NCBI GenBank assembly: GCA_017545535.1
Contig: JAFWMS010000033.1
Span: 1 to 41,888, forward strand
Length of the DNA: 41,888 nt
Reading direction: 5' to 3'
From: Clostridia bacterium
Lineage (GTDB): Bacteria > Bacillota > Clostridia > Christensenellales > CAG-138
Shown: positions 24,654 to 31,070 of the stretch, piece by piece
Layout of the letters: each line of letters begins with the position of its first letter
Position numbering within the stretch: the stretch's first letter is position 1
The notes under the pieces: generated by a model
What the model was told of the DNA's origin: nothing
Database searches by the model: none
The model's input: the letters and a program-made list of their open reading frames with translations, nothing else
Translations under genes and position numbers: made by a program

Positions 24654-25484
24654 ATGGGAAACTTATACGACGATCTGCTTTCCTTACAGACGATCCCAAC
24701 CGCATACACGGACTGGGCCGGATACCGTGAATGGCTCACGGGATTCATCCTGGAGCAAACCGATCCTCATGCCACTGCCTGCATCGTCGGCGCGGGAGCG
24801 TGTAATGACTTCGACCTTCGCAGGCTCAGCGGCCACTTTGACCGAGTGCTGCTTCTGGATCGGAATACGGACGCCATGCGGAAGGGAGTGGAAAGGCAAA
24901 GCATCCGTTTCCCGGAGGAGTGCTTCATTCAGGCAGACCTCTTAGGCATCCCGGACGAGACCTACCGTTCCATAGCGGATCACATGCTGTCAGCCATACG
25001 CGAACAGCAGCGCAGGACCGCGCCCGATGCCAAAGCCGTGGAGCGATTGTTCCTCCGGGAGATGGACGCGGCGTATATGAACCGTCAGCCTGATCGGCTT
25101 ATGGAGCAAAGCGGGATCGCCGACTATGTGATCTGCTGCGGCGTCCATTCCCAGTTACTGACCATGTTCCCGCAGATGGTCAACGTATATCGCCGATACA
25201 TCGACATCCGCTCCGAAGCGATTGAGCAGAAGGTCCGAAGGTGGATTCCCGGCGTCATGGCTGAGCTGAACGACGCCCTGTTCCTTTGGGCAAGGAAGGG
25301 CGTTATCGTCGGCCTGGAGGAGTACCGCATCGGAGAGATCGGCGGTATCGACGGGGCAAGTCAGGCGCTGGACCTGTTGCAGAAAAGCGGGTATACGATT
25401 CTGGCGCAATCGTCCCTGCGATGGGACTTCGATCCGAAGCGAAACAAGGCGTATCAAATGCGGATCATGCGAATAGAACCGTAA
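24654..25484 (+). CDS. Class I SAM-dependent methyltransferase-like protein, 276 aa
   Basis: A Rossmann-type start, TACIVGAGACNDFDLRRL (residues 42-59), followed by VLLLDRN (D69) matches methyltransferase motifs I and II. ADYVICCGVHSQLL near 158 could be motif IV. The substrate is unknown. ATG 24654 has no ribosome binding site. Another frame, open from ATG 24586, encodes a protein-like start ending NHRQTWE just before this gene. One extra A near 24660 would join the two, so the annotated N-terminus may be truncated by a frameshift. Confidence 0.65.
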   Translation: MGNLYDDLLSLQTIPTAYTDWAGYREWLTGFILEQTDPHATACIVGAGACNDFDLRRLSGHFDRVLLLDRNTDAMRKGVERQSIRFPEECFIQADLLGIPDETYRSIADHMLSAIREQQRRTAPDAKAVERLFLREMDAAYMNRQPDRLMEQSGIADYVICCGVHSQLLTMFPQMVNVYRRYIDIRSEAIEQKVRRWIPGVMAELNDALFLWARKGVIVGLEEYRIGEIGGIDGASQALDLLQKSGYTILAQSSLRWDFDPKRNKAYQMRIMRIEP

Positions 25485-25498
25485 CGGTTCGGCAAGTG

Positions 25499-25523
25499 AG
25501 GGAGATCGAAAGGTCTCCCTTTT
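25499..25523 (+). terminator. Terminator before pcfB
   Basis: A 9-bp stem (25499-25507 with 25512-25520, one G-T pair) closed by a GAAA tetraloop is followed by TTTTG. It could end or attenuate the mobilisation transcript 26 nt before the pcfB start. Confidence 0.65.
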
Positions 25524-25548
25524 GTTATACCCAAAAGGAGGAAACCAT

Positions 25549-26160
25549 ATGAACGGTGAAGCGGCGGACGAAGTCGTCCGCATGGTGCTGAACGGGAGCG
25601 AGGTCGCCATCCGGCTGACCGGCTCCGCAGCCAAGAACCTGGCGGCTATATTGGTCGCCTGGTCCAAGAATCATAAGAAGGTCTACGGTAAGACCTCCAT
25701 GATGAAGCTCCTGCGCTCCGGCGAGGAGCTTCAAGTCTTATCCCTAACCAAAGAACAGTATCAGGACTTCAAGGCGTCCGCGAGAAAACAGGTGCTGTTT
25801 GCGCCCTTCGTGGATACGAAGTCTGAGGACGGGAAGGTGGACGTGGTGATCGCCGCCCGCAGCATCCCGCTGGTCAACCACATCCTGGACCGGATCGGCT
25901 ATACCCAGGTGGAGCCGGAGAAGGAGCAGGAACCGCCAAAAAAAGATACTCCGTCGAGGCAAAGCTCAAGCGACACCAGGGAACAGCCCGCGCCCAGGCA
26001 CTCCGACCGAAGCCCGACGGAGGAACAGAACAGCAGCGGTAAACCGTCCGTGATCGCCCGGCTCGAAGCGAACCGGCAGCTTCTGGAGCAGCAGGAGCGG
26101 GAGGCGGACGCCCCTGTTCGCAGGCGGAAAAAAACGAAGGAGCCGGACAAAGAGCGATAA
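25549..26160 (+). CDS. PcfB-like protein (DUF3801), 203 aa
   Basis: The N-terminal domain (about 1-120: VVRMVLNGSEVAIRLTGSAAKNLAAIL, then KEQYQDFKASARKQVLFAPFVD and IAARSIPLVNHILDRIGY) is the DUF3801/PcfB domain. The rest is a hydrophilic, charged tail. In pCF10, PcfB works with the relaxase and coupling protein during conjugation. ATG 25549 has AAAAGGAGG 7 nt upstream. It stands directly before the coupling ATPase genes. Confidence 0.85.
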   Translation: MNGEAADEVVRMVLNGSEVAIRLTGSAAKNLAAILVAWSKNHKKVYGKTSMMKLLRSGEELQVLSLTKEQYQDFKASARKQVLFAPFVDTKSEDGKVDVVIAARSIPLVNHILDRIGYTQVEPEKEQEPPKKDTPSRQSSSDTREQPAPRHSDRSPTEEQNSSGKPSVIARLEANRQLLEQQEREADAPVRRRKKTKEPDKER

Positions 26161-26168
26161 GGAGGTAA

Positions 26169-26351
26169 GTGTTGAAGAACCAGAAGTATTACAAAGTGAT
26201 CCTCACTAAAGAGCAGAAAGACGTTGTGCTCAATGCTCTGTCCCTTATGAAACATGTGCTGCCCGAAGACGCAGACTATCGCGACGAAGCTGTGCGTTTG
26301 TATTGGAAAATCGCGAAGCTTCAAGCTGTCAAAGAGGGAAGGTGCTTCTGA
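26169..26351 (+). CDS. Small conserved helical protein before the coupling protein, 60 aa
   Basis: A 60-residue protein (QKYYKVILTKEQKDVVLNALSL, then a second helix and EGRCF at the end) with no recognised domain. Possible starts are GTG 26169 and TTG 26172 behind GGAGG at 26161-26165; the spacing favours TTG. It sits 8 nt after pcfB and 4 nt before the coupling ATPase, so it belongs to the transfer operon. Confidence 0.6.
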   Translation: MLKNQKYYKVILTKEQKDVVLNALSLMKHVLPEDADYRDEAVRLYWKIAKLQAVKEGRCF

Positions 26352-26355
26352 TCGT

Positions 26356-28119
26356 ATGTCTGTTGACCATAACAACACCAAACGGGAGGACCTGCTGCTT
26401 TTCGGGGTCCTCCTGATCCCTACGGTCTGGTTCGCGTTGATCCTGGCCCCGTGCCTGGGCGGAAGCCTGGTGGATGTGTTCTCCCGACTGACGGAACGGA
26501 TACAGACCCCATGGCAGATAGAGTGGTGCGCCGATAGCCCCAGGAGCATCCTCATATGCCTGCTGCTGTACGGTTTCGGCGGGCTGATCTACTTCGGCAC
26601 ACGCCCGAATCTCCGGCAGGGCGAGGAACACGGCTCCGCCAAGTGGGGCTCGCCCAAGCAACTGAACGGACAGCTGGCGCAGAAACTGAGCTTCCCCCTG
26701 ACCCGGCACGTGAGGATCGGCATGGACACCCATAAGCATCGGCGGAATCTGAACATCCTGGCTCTGGGCGGCAGCGGCGCGGGCAAGACCCGATCCCTGG
26801 CCCTGCCGGGGATCATGGAGTGCAATTGCAGCTATGTGATCACCGACCCCAAGGGAGAGATCCTGTCCGCTGTAGGCCATCTGCTGATCGAGCAGGGGTA
26901 CACAGTCAGGGTATTCAACCTGGTGGATTTCTCCCAATCGGACGGGTACGACCCCTTCCGTTATATCCGAGACGATAAGGATGTGCTGCGGCTCATTATG
27001 AACTTGATCCGAAACACCACGCCGAAGAACGCAGCCAGCAGCGACCCCTTCTGGGAGAAAGCTGAGACTGCGCTGCTGGAGGCCCTGATGTTCTACCTCC
27101 TGTACGAAGCGCCGGAAAACGAGCAGAACTTCGGCATGATCATGCGTATGCTGTCCTACGCGGATGTGAAGGAGGAGAAGGAATCCTATAAATCCCCCCT
27201 GGACATGCTGTTCAACGACCTGGGCATGAACGACCCGAACCATATCGCCGTCAAGCAGTACCGCATCTACAAGCAGGCGGCGGGCAAGACCGCCAAGAGC
27301 ATTAACATCTCTCTGGCCGTCCGCTTGGCGGCGTTCAACATGGACCAGATCTGCTCGATCACCGACCATGACGATATGGACATAGGGGAGATCGGGAAGC
27401 GGAAGACGGCCATCTTCGCCGTCATCCCCGACAACGATACTTCGCTCTCGTATCTCGTCGGTATGCTCTACACCCAGATCATTCAGGAGCTCTACTATCA
27501 GGCCGACCATGTGTACCGGGGGCGGCTGCCCATCCATGTGCGGATGATTCTGGACGAGTTTGCCAACGTGTCCTTGCCGGAAGAGTTCGATAAAAGTCTG
27601 GCCACCATGCGCTCCCGTGAGATCTCTGCTACGATCATCGTCCAGAACCTGGCCCAGCTCAAAGGTCTGTACAAGGAGCATGGCTGGGAGACCATCACCG
27701 GCAACTGCGATACGCTCCTGTACCTGGGCGGCAACGAGCAAAGCACCCATGAGTATATCTCCAAGCTCCTTGGGAAGGAGACCATCGACACCCGGACCCA
27801 CGGGCAGACCAAGGGTAAGAGCGGCAGCTACTCCACCAACATGCAGACCACGGGCCGGGAGCTTATGACCCCGGACGAGGTGCGTCTGCTGGACAACAGC
27901 AAGGCGCTGCTGTTCATTCGTGGGTTCCCTGCGGTGATGGACGACAAATACGACCTAAACCGGCATCCCAACATCCGCAAGACCGTCAACGGCGGGTATC
28001 CGCCCTACATCCACAAGGAGAAAGCCTATCCCTATATTCCGTTCGACAAAGCCTTCGACTTTGAGAACGCTGAACGATACATCTATCTTGAAAACGAATT
28101 GGAGGAAACAAACGAATGA
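26356..28119 (+). CDS. VirD4/TraG-type type IV coupling ATPase, 587 aa
   Basis: Two N-terminal membrane helices (about 13-36 and 64-82) anchor a cytosolic ATPase with Walker A GGSGAGKT (138-145) and Walker B RMILDEFANV near 395-404. The later QNLAQLKGLY and LYLGGNEQ segments are also typical. It brings the relaxase-DNA complex to the secretion channel and powers transfer. The start is ATG 26356; the longer frame from 26254 overlaps the small upstream gene. Its stop overlaps the Maff2 start as ATGA. Confidence 0.95.
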   Translation: MSVDHNNTKREDLLLFGVLLIPTVWFALILAPCLGGSLVDVFSRLTERIQTPWQIEWCADSPRSILICLLLYGFGGLIYFGTRPNLRQGEEHGSAKWGSPKQLNGQLAQKLSFPLTRHVRIGMDTHKHRRNLNILALGGSGAGKTRSLALPGIMECNCSYVITDPKGEILSAVGHLLIEQGYTVRVFNLVDFSQSDGYDPFRYIRDDKDVLRLIMNLIRNTTPKNAASSDPFWEKAETALLEALMFYLLYEAPENEQNFGMIMRMLSYADVKEEKESYKSPLDMLFNDLGMNDPNHIAVKQYRIYKQAAGKTAKSINISLAVRLAAFNMDQICSITDHDDMDIGEIGKRKTAIFAVIPDNDTSLSYLVGMLYTQIIQELYYQADHVYRGRLPIHVRMILDEFANVSLPEEFDKSLATMRSREISATIIVQNLAQLKGLYKEHGWETITGNCDTLLYLGGNEQSTHEYISKLLGKETIDTRTHGQTKGKSGSYSTNMQTTGRELMTPDEVRLLDNSKALLFIRGFPAVMDDKYDLNRHPNIRKTVNGGYPPYIHKEKAYPYIPFDKAFDFENAERYIYLENELEETNE

Positions 28120-28418
28120 ACCGAAACAAAACTATCCGTACCCTGTTCGCCCTATTCTGCGTCCTGGTGCTGACCTTCGCCCTGACCGCCACTGCGTTCG
28201 CGGACGGCGACCCCATCGCCGTGGTGAACAAGCTCAGCGACTTCATCTTCGGCCTGATCCGTGCCGTAGGCATCATCCTGCTGGGCTTCGGTGTGTTGCA
28301 GCTGGGCCTCAGTCTCAAGTCCCATGACCCCTCTCAGCGGGCCAACGGCATGATGACCATTGCCGGCGGCATCGTCATCACCTTCACCAAAGAGATCCTG
28401 AGCCTGATCACCGGTTGA
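28116..28418 (+). CDS. Maff2-family membrane protein, possible VirB2-like subunit, 100 aa
   Basis: A signal-peptide-like N-terminus (residues 1-30, ending ATAFA) and two further hydrophobic segments (about 45-65 and 80-98) fit the Maff2 family found between the coupling protein and VirB6 in Tn1549-like elements. Size and topology resemble VirB2/TrbC pilins, so it may form part of the channel; this is inference. A strong 11-bp hairpin directly follows. Confidence 0.85.
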   Translation: MNRNKTIRTLFALFCVLVLTFALTATAFADGDPIAVVNKLSDFIFGLIRAVGIILLGFGVLQLGLSLKSHDPSQRANGMMTIAGGIVITFTKEILSLITG

Positions 28419-28439
28419 GTGCGGACACAGAGAGAAGAA

Positions 28440-28467
28440 GGGGAGCAGGCGCTTTTGCCTGCTCCCC
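28440..28467 (+). repeat. Strong 11-bp hairpin between maff2 and the VirB6-like gene
   Basis: GGGGAGCAGGC (28440-28450) and GCCTGCTCCCC (28457-28467) are perfectly complementary around GCTTTT. There is no T run after it, and the VirB6 ribosome binding site follows at once. It could protect the maff2 mRNA 3' end or lower expression downstream. Confidence 0.75.
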
Positions 28468-28483
28468 GTATCGGAGGTGAAAC

Positions 28484-29323
28484 ATGGGAACCAATTGGGT
28501 ACTTGAAAACCTGCTGAAAGCCCTCGCCACCTGGACGGAAAAGATGCAGGAGATATGGACGCTGCTGACGACCTCCCCCCAGGAGTTTCGCGGCGGCACC
28601 ATCTGGAGCATCATCGCCAACATCCACGGCGGCATGAAGTCCATTGCGTATGCGCTGCTGGTCCTGTTCTTCGTGATCGGCGTGGCGAGGACCACGACCA
28701 ACTTCTCCGAACTGAAACGACCGGAACAAGCCCTGAAGCTGTTTCTTCGTTTTGCCATAGCCAAAGGCGCAGTGACCTATAGCATGGACATCCTGCTGGC
28801 CATCTTCTCCATAGCCCAGGGGATTATATCCAAAATCGCCGGGAACGTGGGAAACGTGCTGACTCAGGGCGTCACGCTGCCAGATGTGATCCAGCAGAAG
28901 ATCCTGGAGTGCGGCTTCTTTGATTCCATACCCCTGTGGATCGTGGCCATGATCAGCTCCCTGCTGGTGTGGGTCCTGTCCTTCGTCATGATCCTGACCG
29001 TGTACAGCCGGTTCTTCCAGCTGTACATGTACACGGCGCTGGCCCCGATCCCCCTGGCGACCTTCGCCGGGGAGGGGACTTCCCGCGTGGGCTGGCAATA
29101 CTTGAAGAGCTATGCGGGGGTCTGTTTGCAGGGGGCGATCATCGTCATCGCCTGCATCATCTACTCCGCGTTTGCGGCGTCGCCGCCCCAGATTGCGGAC
29201 GCCAACGCTTCCGCCGTACAGATGGTGTGGAGCTATATGGGTGAGCTGATCTTCAACCTCCTGGTGCTGGTCGGCGCAGTGAAGATGAGCGAGCGCGTGG
29301 TCAAGGAAATGATCGGATTCTAA
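28484..29323 (+). CDS. VirB6/TrbL-like conjugation membrane protein, 279 aa
   Basis: Several membrane segments are visible (near residues 52-70, 90-115, 150-175, 185-200, 218-235 and 250-268), with the TALAPIPLATFAGEGTS stretch that characterises VirB6-like proteins of Tn1549-type elements. VirB6 proteins form part of the inner-membrane channel. ATG 28484 follows GGAGGTGAAAC. The expected next gene, prgI, is displaced by a three-gene XRE/SLOG cassette. Confidence 0.9.
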   Translation: MGTNWVLENLLKALATWTEKMQEIWTLLTTSPQEFRGGTIWSIIANIHGGMKSIAYALLVLFFVIGVARTTTNFSELKRPEQALKLFLRFAIAKGAVTYSMDILLAIFSIAQGIISKIAGNVGNVLTQGVTLPDVIQQKILECGFFDSIPLWIVAMISSLLVWVLSFVMILTVYSRFFQLYMYTALAPIPLATFAGEGTSRVGWQYLKSYAGVCLQGAIIVIACIIYSAFAASPPQIADANASAVQMVWSYMGELIFNLLVLVGAVKMSERVVKEMIGF

Positions 29324-29347
29324 AAAGATCGCCTCAGCGGGCGATCT
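29322..29347 (-). terminator. Terminator of the small minus-strand membrane gene
   Basis: AGATCGCC (29326-29333) and GGCGATCT (29340-29347) form a perfect 8-bp stem with a 6-nt loop. On the minus strand it ends in TTTTT, so it terminates the small membrane gene and lies only 2 nt beyond the VirB6-like gene. On the plus strand no T run follows. Confidence 0.7.
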
Positions 29348-29639
29348 GTTGCTGTTTCAGTTTTCGGATGGCGGCGGCGATCTCCAATCGCTGGACCCGT
29401 CGCTCGATGATCCGGTCATATACGACCTGGCCGAGACCGATCAGCCAAAGGAGGACGTTGAGACCGATCAGACCGAAGAAGATGCCGTTGGACAGGGCGG
29501 GGTGAGCTGACGACCAGCCGGGAATCCAGACGATGACCAGCGAATACAGCACCGGCAGACCCAGCCCCACCAGCTTCGGGAGCTTCAACACGATCCCGAA
29601 CAGGAATCCGGCGATACAGCCGATCAGCAACCACTTCAT
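29334..29639 (-). CDS. Small integral membrane protein, 101 aa
   Basis: Three hydrophobic segments (about residues 3-20, 26-42 and 53-75) precede a basic, helical C-terminus (YDRIIERRVQRLEIAAAIRKLKQQQ). ATG 29639 is chosen with GGTG upstream; GTG 29651 is also possible. A -10 TATACT (29664-29669, minus strand) lies upstream without a clear -35. It forms a cassette with the XRE and SLOG genes and has its own terminator. Function unknown. Confidence 0.7.
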   Translation of the reverse strand: MKWLLIGCIAGFLFGIVLKLPKLVGLGLPVLYSLVIVWIPGWSSAHPALSNGIFFGLIGLNVLLWLIGLGQVVYDRIIERRVQRLEIAAAIRKLKQQQIAR

Positions 29640-29663
29640 ATCTATCACCATCCCTTCGACTAC

Positions 29664-29669
29664 AGTATA
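29664..29669 (-). promoter_or_regulatory. Probable -10 box of the small membrane gene
   Basis: TATACT on the minus strand, about 25 bp before the start codon at 29639. The position where a -35 would lie (TCAACG) is a poor match. Confidence 0.35.
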
Positions 29670-29709
29670 CAGGATGGTGATCCGATCGTTGAGGATGTCG
29701 ATGACTTTT

Positions 29710-29952
29710 TTATTCGTTGTCGATCCGCTGCTCGTTCAGCATGGGGAAATCCAGGAGCTGAGAGACCGTCATGTTCAACCCCGTAGCGATCCGGTGCAAC
29801 GTCTTCAACGACGGGTTGTTCGTGTGCCCGCCCACGATATTCTCCAAGGTGGATTGACGGATACCGGAAAGCGTGGCAAGCCGATTAATCGTTATGCCCT
29901 TCTCCGCACAGATCTCCTGCAACCGTTTCGCTATCACTTCACCATAAGTCAT
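29710..29952 (-). CDS. XRE/Cro-family transcriptional regulator, 80 aa
   Basis: A compact helix-turn-helix protein (EKGITINRLATLSGIRQSTLENIVGG, about residues 18-43) of the short XRE type that is nearly all DNA-binding domain. ATG 29952 has AAAGGAG 9 nt upstream. Two related operator-like sequences lie in the region between it and the divergent SLOG gene: 29967-29980 in its own leader and 30025-30038 at the SLOG promoter. It probably represses one or both directions. Confidence 0.88.
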   Translation of the reverse strand: MTYGEVIAKRLQEICAEKGITINRLATLSGIRQSTLENIVGGHTNNPSLKTLHRIATGLNMTVSQLLDFPMLNEQRIDNE

Positions 29953-29966
29953 GTAGACGCTCCTTT

Positions 29967-29980
29967 ACCCGTGTACCGTT
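29967..29980. promoter_or_regulatory. Operator-like site 1 of the XRE/SLOG switch
   Basis: ACCCGTGTACCGTT; its reverse complement, AACGGTACACGGGT, matches site 2 (AACCGTACACGGTT) at 12 of 14 positions. It lies just upstream of the XRE ribosome binding site. Confidence 0.6.
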
Positions 29981-30024
29981 AGTAGTTCTCAGGTAGAGGG
30001 TAGCAGAGGAAAGCAACACAATCT

Positions 30025-30064
30025 AACCGTACACGGTTGACTTTTGGATTATTTTTGCTAAGAT
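30025..30064 (+). promoter_or_regulatory. SLOG-gene promoter with operator-like site 2
   Basis: The inverted repeat AACCGT-AC-ACGGTT (30025-30038) overlaps the first two bases of a -35 TTGACT (30037-30042). A -10 TAAGAT (30059-30064) follows at 16 bp. A repressor bound here would block RNA polymerase. This is also the nearest recognisable plus-strand promoter upstream of prgI and virB4. Confidence 0.65.
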
Positions 30065-30107
30065 TGGCGTGACCGAGCAGAAATATGTACGGGAGACGCA
30101 ACGGGAA

Positions 30108-30638
30108 ATGAAAGAAACGACTGCCTGCTGTTTTTCGGGACACCGCCCGCAAAAACTGCCATGGGGATGGAACGAAACGGGCCCCGCCTGCACCCTGATT
30201 CTTGATCGGGTGGAGGAAGTGATCAGAACCGCGATCCAAAGCGGTGCGCGGTGCTTCTATACCGGGATGGCGTTGGGGACCGATCTATGGGCAGGAGAGA
30301 TACTGCTGCGGCTTCGGAAGGAGCTGCCAGAGACCAAACTGCGGTTGATCGCCGTCCTTCCGTTCAGGGGACAGGCAAGCAGATACCCCGATGAGTGGAA
30401 GCAGCGGTATGACCGCGTTCTTGAGCAGGCAGATGAAGTCGTGGTACTCCATGAACGGTCCTCCCGATCCTGCTATATGGAAAGGAATCGGTACATGGTC
30501 GATCATGCCGATACCTTGATCGCGGTATACGGCGGCGGTGCGGGCGGCACAAAGAACACATTGGAGTACGCCCAACGGCGGGGATTGCAGATCGTGACGA
30601 TCTCTCCTGAAACGGGCGAAATACAGACCCAAAACTAA
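30108..30638 (+). CDS. SLOG-family protein (DUF1273/YpsA-like), 176 aa
   Basis: The start TACCFSGHRPQKLPWG and the central FYTGMALGTDLWAGEILL identify the DUF1273/YpsA branch of the SLOG superfamily, Rossmann-like proteins thought to bind nucleotide or ADP-ribose ligands. A conserved GGGAGGTKNTLEYAQRRG follows. ATG 30108 is chosen because the promoter at 30037-30064 would start transcription near 30071, which excludes GTG 30069. Divergent from the XRE gene; followed by a terminator and then prgI. Confidence 0.87.
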   Translation: MKETTACCFSGHRPQKLPWGWNETGPACTLILDRVEEVIRTAIQSGARCFYTGMALGTDLWAGEILLRLRKELPETKLRLIAVLPFRGQASRYPDEWKQRYDRVLEQADEVVVLHERSSRSCYMERNRYMVDHADTLIAVYGGGAGGTKNTLEYAQRRGLQIVTISPETGEIQTQN

Positions 30639-30656
30639 AAACCATTCCATCTATAC

Positions 30657-30680
30657 GGACGGCAAAAGGCCGTCCTTTTT
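30657..30680 (+). terminator. Terminator between the SLOG gene and prgI
   Basis: GGACGGC (30657-30663) and GCCGTCC (30669-30675) form a 7-bp stem with a 5-nt loop, followed by TTTTT. Only 33 nt separate it from the prgI start, and I see no promoter there, so read-through or antitermination would be needed to express prgI and virB4. Confidence 0.8.
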
Positions 30681-30713
30681 ATATTCCCAAATTTCAAAAA
30701 AGGAGGTTTTCCA

Positions 30714-31070
30714 ATGGAAACCTACGTTGTCAAGGAGATCCGCGAATACGAGGAGTCCATCCTTATGGGGCTCAACAAGCGGCAGCTCCTTTGTTCCATA
30801 CTGGCCATCCTGTCGGCGGTGGGTATGTACTTCGGCCTGCGCCGGTTCGTCGGCACGGAGGTCATCGGGTGGCTGTGCATCCTGGTAGCCATCCCCTTTG
30901 CTTTGGCCGGATTCGTGCGATTCCAGGGCATGACGGCGGAGAAGTTTGTGATCCAGTTCATCCGCTCCGAGATCCTCATGCCCAAGTATCTCGTCTGCCA
31001 GCCGTACAACCTTTACGCCGAGATCCTGAGCACGGACAGCAAGTATAAGGAGGTACTGAAGGTTGATTAA
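30714..31070 (+). CDS. prgI: PrgI-family (VirB3-like) conjugation protein, 118 aa
   Basis: An N-terminal EYEESILMGLNKRQLL segment and two membrane helices (about 25-42 and 49-68) with a C-terminal soluble tail match PrgI proteins of Gram-positive T4SSs. They are placed before VirB4 and probably have a VirB3-like role at the channel. ATG 30714 follows AAAAAAGGAGG. It overlaps the virB4 start by 8 nt. Confidence 0.88.
   Translation: METYVVKEIREYEESILMGLNKRQLLCSILAILSAVGMYFGLRRFVGTEVIGWLCILVAIPFALAGFVRFQGMTAEKFVIQFIRSEILMPKYLVCQPYNLYAEILSTDSKYKEVLKVD

Noticed and set aside
24654..24663. GGGAAAC heptamer as a programmed -1 frameshift signal
   Set aside because: The heptamer is not in the required register for the upstream frame, and no stimulatory structure is obvious; a simple one-base change is more likely.
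26329..27801. 490-codon minus-strand frame opposite the coupling ATPase
   Set aside because: Antisense to catalytic motifs of a clear VirD4-type gene; no start signal.
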